From Oscillospiraceae bacterium (GTDB lineage Bacteria; Bacillota; Clostridia; Saccharofermentanales; Saccharofermentanaceae): a stretch of 6,641 bases of DNA. A program made the position numbers and the translations under genes. Location of the stretch: NCBI GenBank assembly GCA_902803695.1, contig CADCQX010000336.1, positions 1 to 6,641 of the forward strand, given 5' to 3'. Under the pieces are notes generated by a model. It did no database searches and was not told where the DNA came from. It saw only the letters and a program-made list of their open reading frames with translations. Shown here one piece after another: positions 5,876 through 6,641 of the stretch. Each line of letters starts with the position of its first letter. The stretch's first letter is position 1.

Positions 5876-6424
5876 ATGTTTATTGAAGATGACGGCAGCA
5901 TCAAGGTTACCAAAGTTGTTTATGACAAAGATGCCATCGATAAGCGTGTAAAAGAACTTGGTGAGAAGATAACGGCTGACTACAAGGGCAAGGATCTTGT
6001 TATGATCGGCGTTATTAACGGAGCGCTTTATTTTCTGTCTGATATCACAAGGGCTGTGGAATTGCCTTTGTTTGTTGATACTATCGGATTCGCCAATATC
6101 CCTGATACGACTACAAAAACAGGCCGAGTTAAGATCACCAAGGACGTTGACTGTGATCTTGAGGGCAAGGATGTTATCATTGTTGAGGATGTCATAAGGA
6201 CAGGCCTTACGACCGCATATCTGATCTCCAATCTGGAACTTCAGCACCCGAAGAGTATAAAAGTGTGCACGATGCTTTTAAATCCCGACAGGCTTTTGCT
6301 TAATCTTCCGATCGAATATACGGGTTTTGAGATAAACGACAGCTGGCTTTTGGGCTACGGCCTCGATAAGAAGGGCATTGGCAGGAATCTTCCGTGCATT
6401 GTATCGGTAGAATATCAATCTTAA
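5876..6424 (+). CDS. Divergent hypoxanthine phosphoribosyltransferase (HPRT) homologue
   Basis: Cytosolic phosphoribosyltransferase-fold protein of 182 residues. The HPRT family joins hypoxanthine or guanine to PRPP in purine salvage. Family landmarks are DKDAIDKRVKELGEKI (17-32), VEDVIRTGLT at 103-112 (the PRPP loop), FEIND at 151-155, GYGLD at 160-164 with metal-binding Asp164, and RNLP at 170-173. Three active-site features differ from ordinary HPRT. The loop Asp (human Asp137) is Arg108, the LKGA lysine is Asn48 (INGA), and the SYG flexible-loop motif is absent (GFANIPDTTTKTG). The frame is intact and otherwise well conserved, so this is not a decayed gene; activity or substrate may have changed. 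ATG 5876 is chosen over GTG 5870, since GAGG at 5867-5870 is the ribosome site. It follows the kinase-like gene by 9 nt and is almost certainly in the same operon. Confidence 0.88.
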   Translation: MFIEDDGSIKVTKVVYDKDAIDKRVKELGEKITADYKGKDLVMIGVINGALYFLSDITRAVELPLFVDTIGFANIPDTTTKTGRVKITKDVDCDLEGKDVIIVEDVIRTGLTTAYLISNLELQHPKSIKVCTMLLNPDRLLLNLPIEYTGFEINDSWLLGYGLDKKGIGRNLPCIVSVEYQS

Positions 6425-6434
6425 TAATTTGTTG

Positions 6435-6463
6435 TTGACAGAAACGCTTCATATATGTATACT
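6435..6463 (+). promoter_or_regulatory. Strong promoter of tRNA-Thr
   Basis: A perfect -35 TTGACA at 6435-6440, a 17-nt spacer, and a -10 TATACT at 6458-6463 (five of six bases). Transcription would start near 6470, about 14 nt before the tRNA. The promoter begins only 10 nt after the HPRT-homologue stop codon, with no terminator between. Confidence 0.88.
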
Positions 6464-6483
6464 ATTTTTCGCGTAAGGCAATT

Positions 6484-6559
6484 GCCGACTTAGCTCAGTT
6501 GGTAGAGCAGCTGATTTGTAATCAGCAGGTCGCGAGTTCGAGTCTCGCAATCGGCTCCA
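6484..6559 (+). tRNA. tRNA-Thr, anticodon UGU, CCA encoded
   Basis: A 76-nt cloverleaf. The D arm is GCTC/GAGC, and the anticodon stem is GCTGA/TCAGC with loop TTTGTAA (anticodon TGT at 6517-6519, reading ACA and other ACN codons). The variable loop is AGGTC, and the T arm is GCGAG/CTCGC with TTCGAGT. The acceptor is GCCGACT/AATCGGC, discriminator T, CCA encoded at 6557-6559. Six of seven acceptor pairs form; position 6:67 is C opposite A. It has its own promoter and terminator. Confidence 0.97.
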
Positions 6560-6562
6560 GAT

Positions 6563-6600
6563 AAAAACCCCGATACCATTAAGGTTTCGGGGTTTTTCTT
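6563..6600 (+). terminator. Intrinsic terminator after tRNA-Thr
   Basis: The left arm at 6563-6577 (five A, CCCCGATACC) pairs with the right arm at 6583-6597 (GGTTTCGGGG, five T) with one T-T mismatch and a 5-nt loop ATTAA, followed by CTT. The GC-rich core with flanking A and T runs could also work on the opposite strand. It starts 3 nt after the CCA end. It is also the first terminator downstream of the kinase-like/HPRT operon. Confidence 0.92.
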
Positions 6601-6641
6601 ATGCCGTTTTTCGGATGGTTCTTTCGTTTTTTCGTTATTCT

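Noticed and set aside
5519..6247. Long open frame on the - strand, 242 codons
   Set aside because: It lies antisense across two well-supported + strand genes, its translation resembles no family I know, and no ribosome site was recognised. It is a shadow of the coding strand.
6601..6641. T-rich tail of the window
   Set aside because: No open frame, repeat or promoter pair could be supported in these 41 bases.

Overview
The window looks like a chromosomal segment of a Gram-positive anaerobe, most likely class Clostridia (Bacillota). Support for this comes from a sortase-assembled pilus operon with LPXTG-type sorting signals, strong GGAGG ribosome sites, a B. subtilis-type thymidylate synthase, a short DtxR-family regulator of the clostridial kind, and a tRNA-Thr with encoded CCA. 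Family or genus cannot be fixed from this sequence.

Region 1 (1-3569, + strand) is the end of a pilus operon: the C-terminal 407 residues of an isopeptide-forming backbone-type pilin (LPSTG), a class C pilin polymerase, a minor or basal-type pilin with a Cna-B domain and an unusual LIQTG sorting signal, and a second, non-class-C sortase. The last three genes are translationally coupled (TAATG and ATGA overlaps). The operon promoter and the start of the first pilin lie outside the window.

Region 2 (3570-4808, - strand) is a two-gene unit: a 121-residue DtxR-type metalloregulator followed 27 nt later by thyA. It converges on the pilus operon so tightly that the two stop codons abut in the palindrome TGATCA. 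No terminator is recognisable there.

Region 3 (4809-4915) is a compact divergent control region with a promoter in each direction and a 22-bp inverted repeat between them, a natural candidate operator for the regulator.

Region 4 (4916-6424, + strand) is the most unusual part. One gene fuses a cytidylate-kinase-like domain to a C-terminal domain resembling a PD-(D/E)XK nuclease fold. Nine nucleotides later comes a hypoxanthine phosphoribosyltransferase (HPRT) homologue whose PRPP-loop aspartate is replaced by arginine. Together they look like a nucleotide-linked two-gene module of unknown function.

Region 5 (6425-6641) holds a strong promoter, tRNA-Thr(UGU) with one acceptor-stem mismatch, and a good intrinsic terminator. 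I see nothing in 6601-6641.
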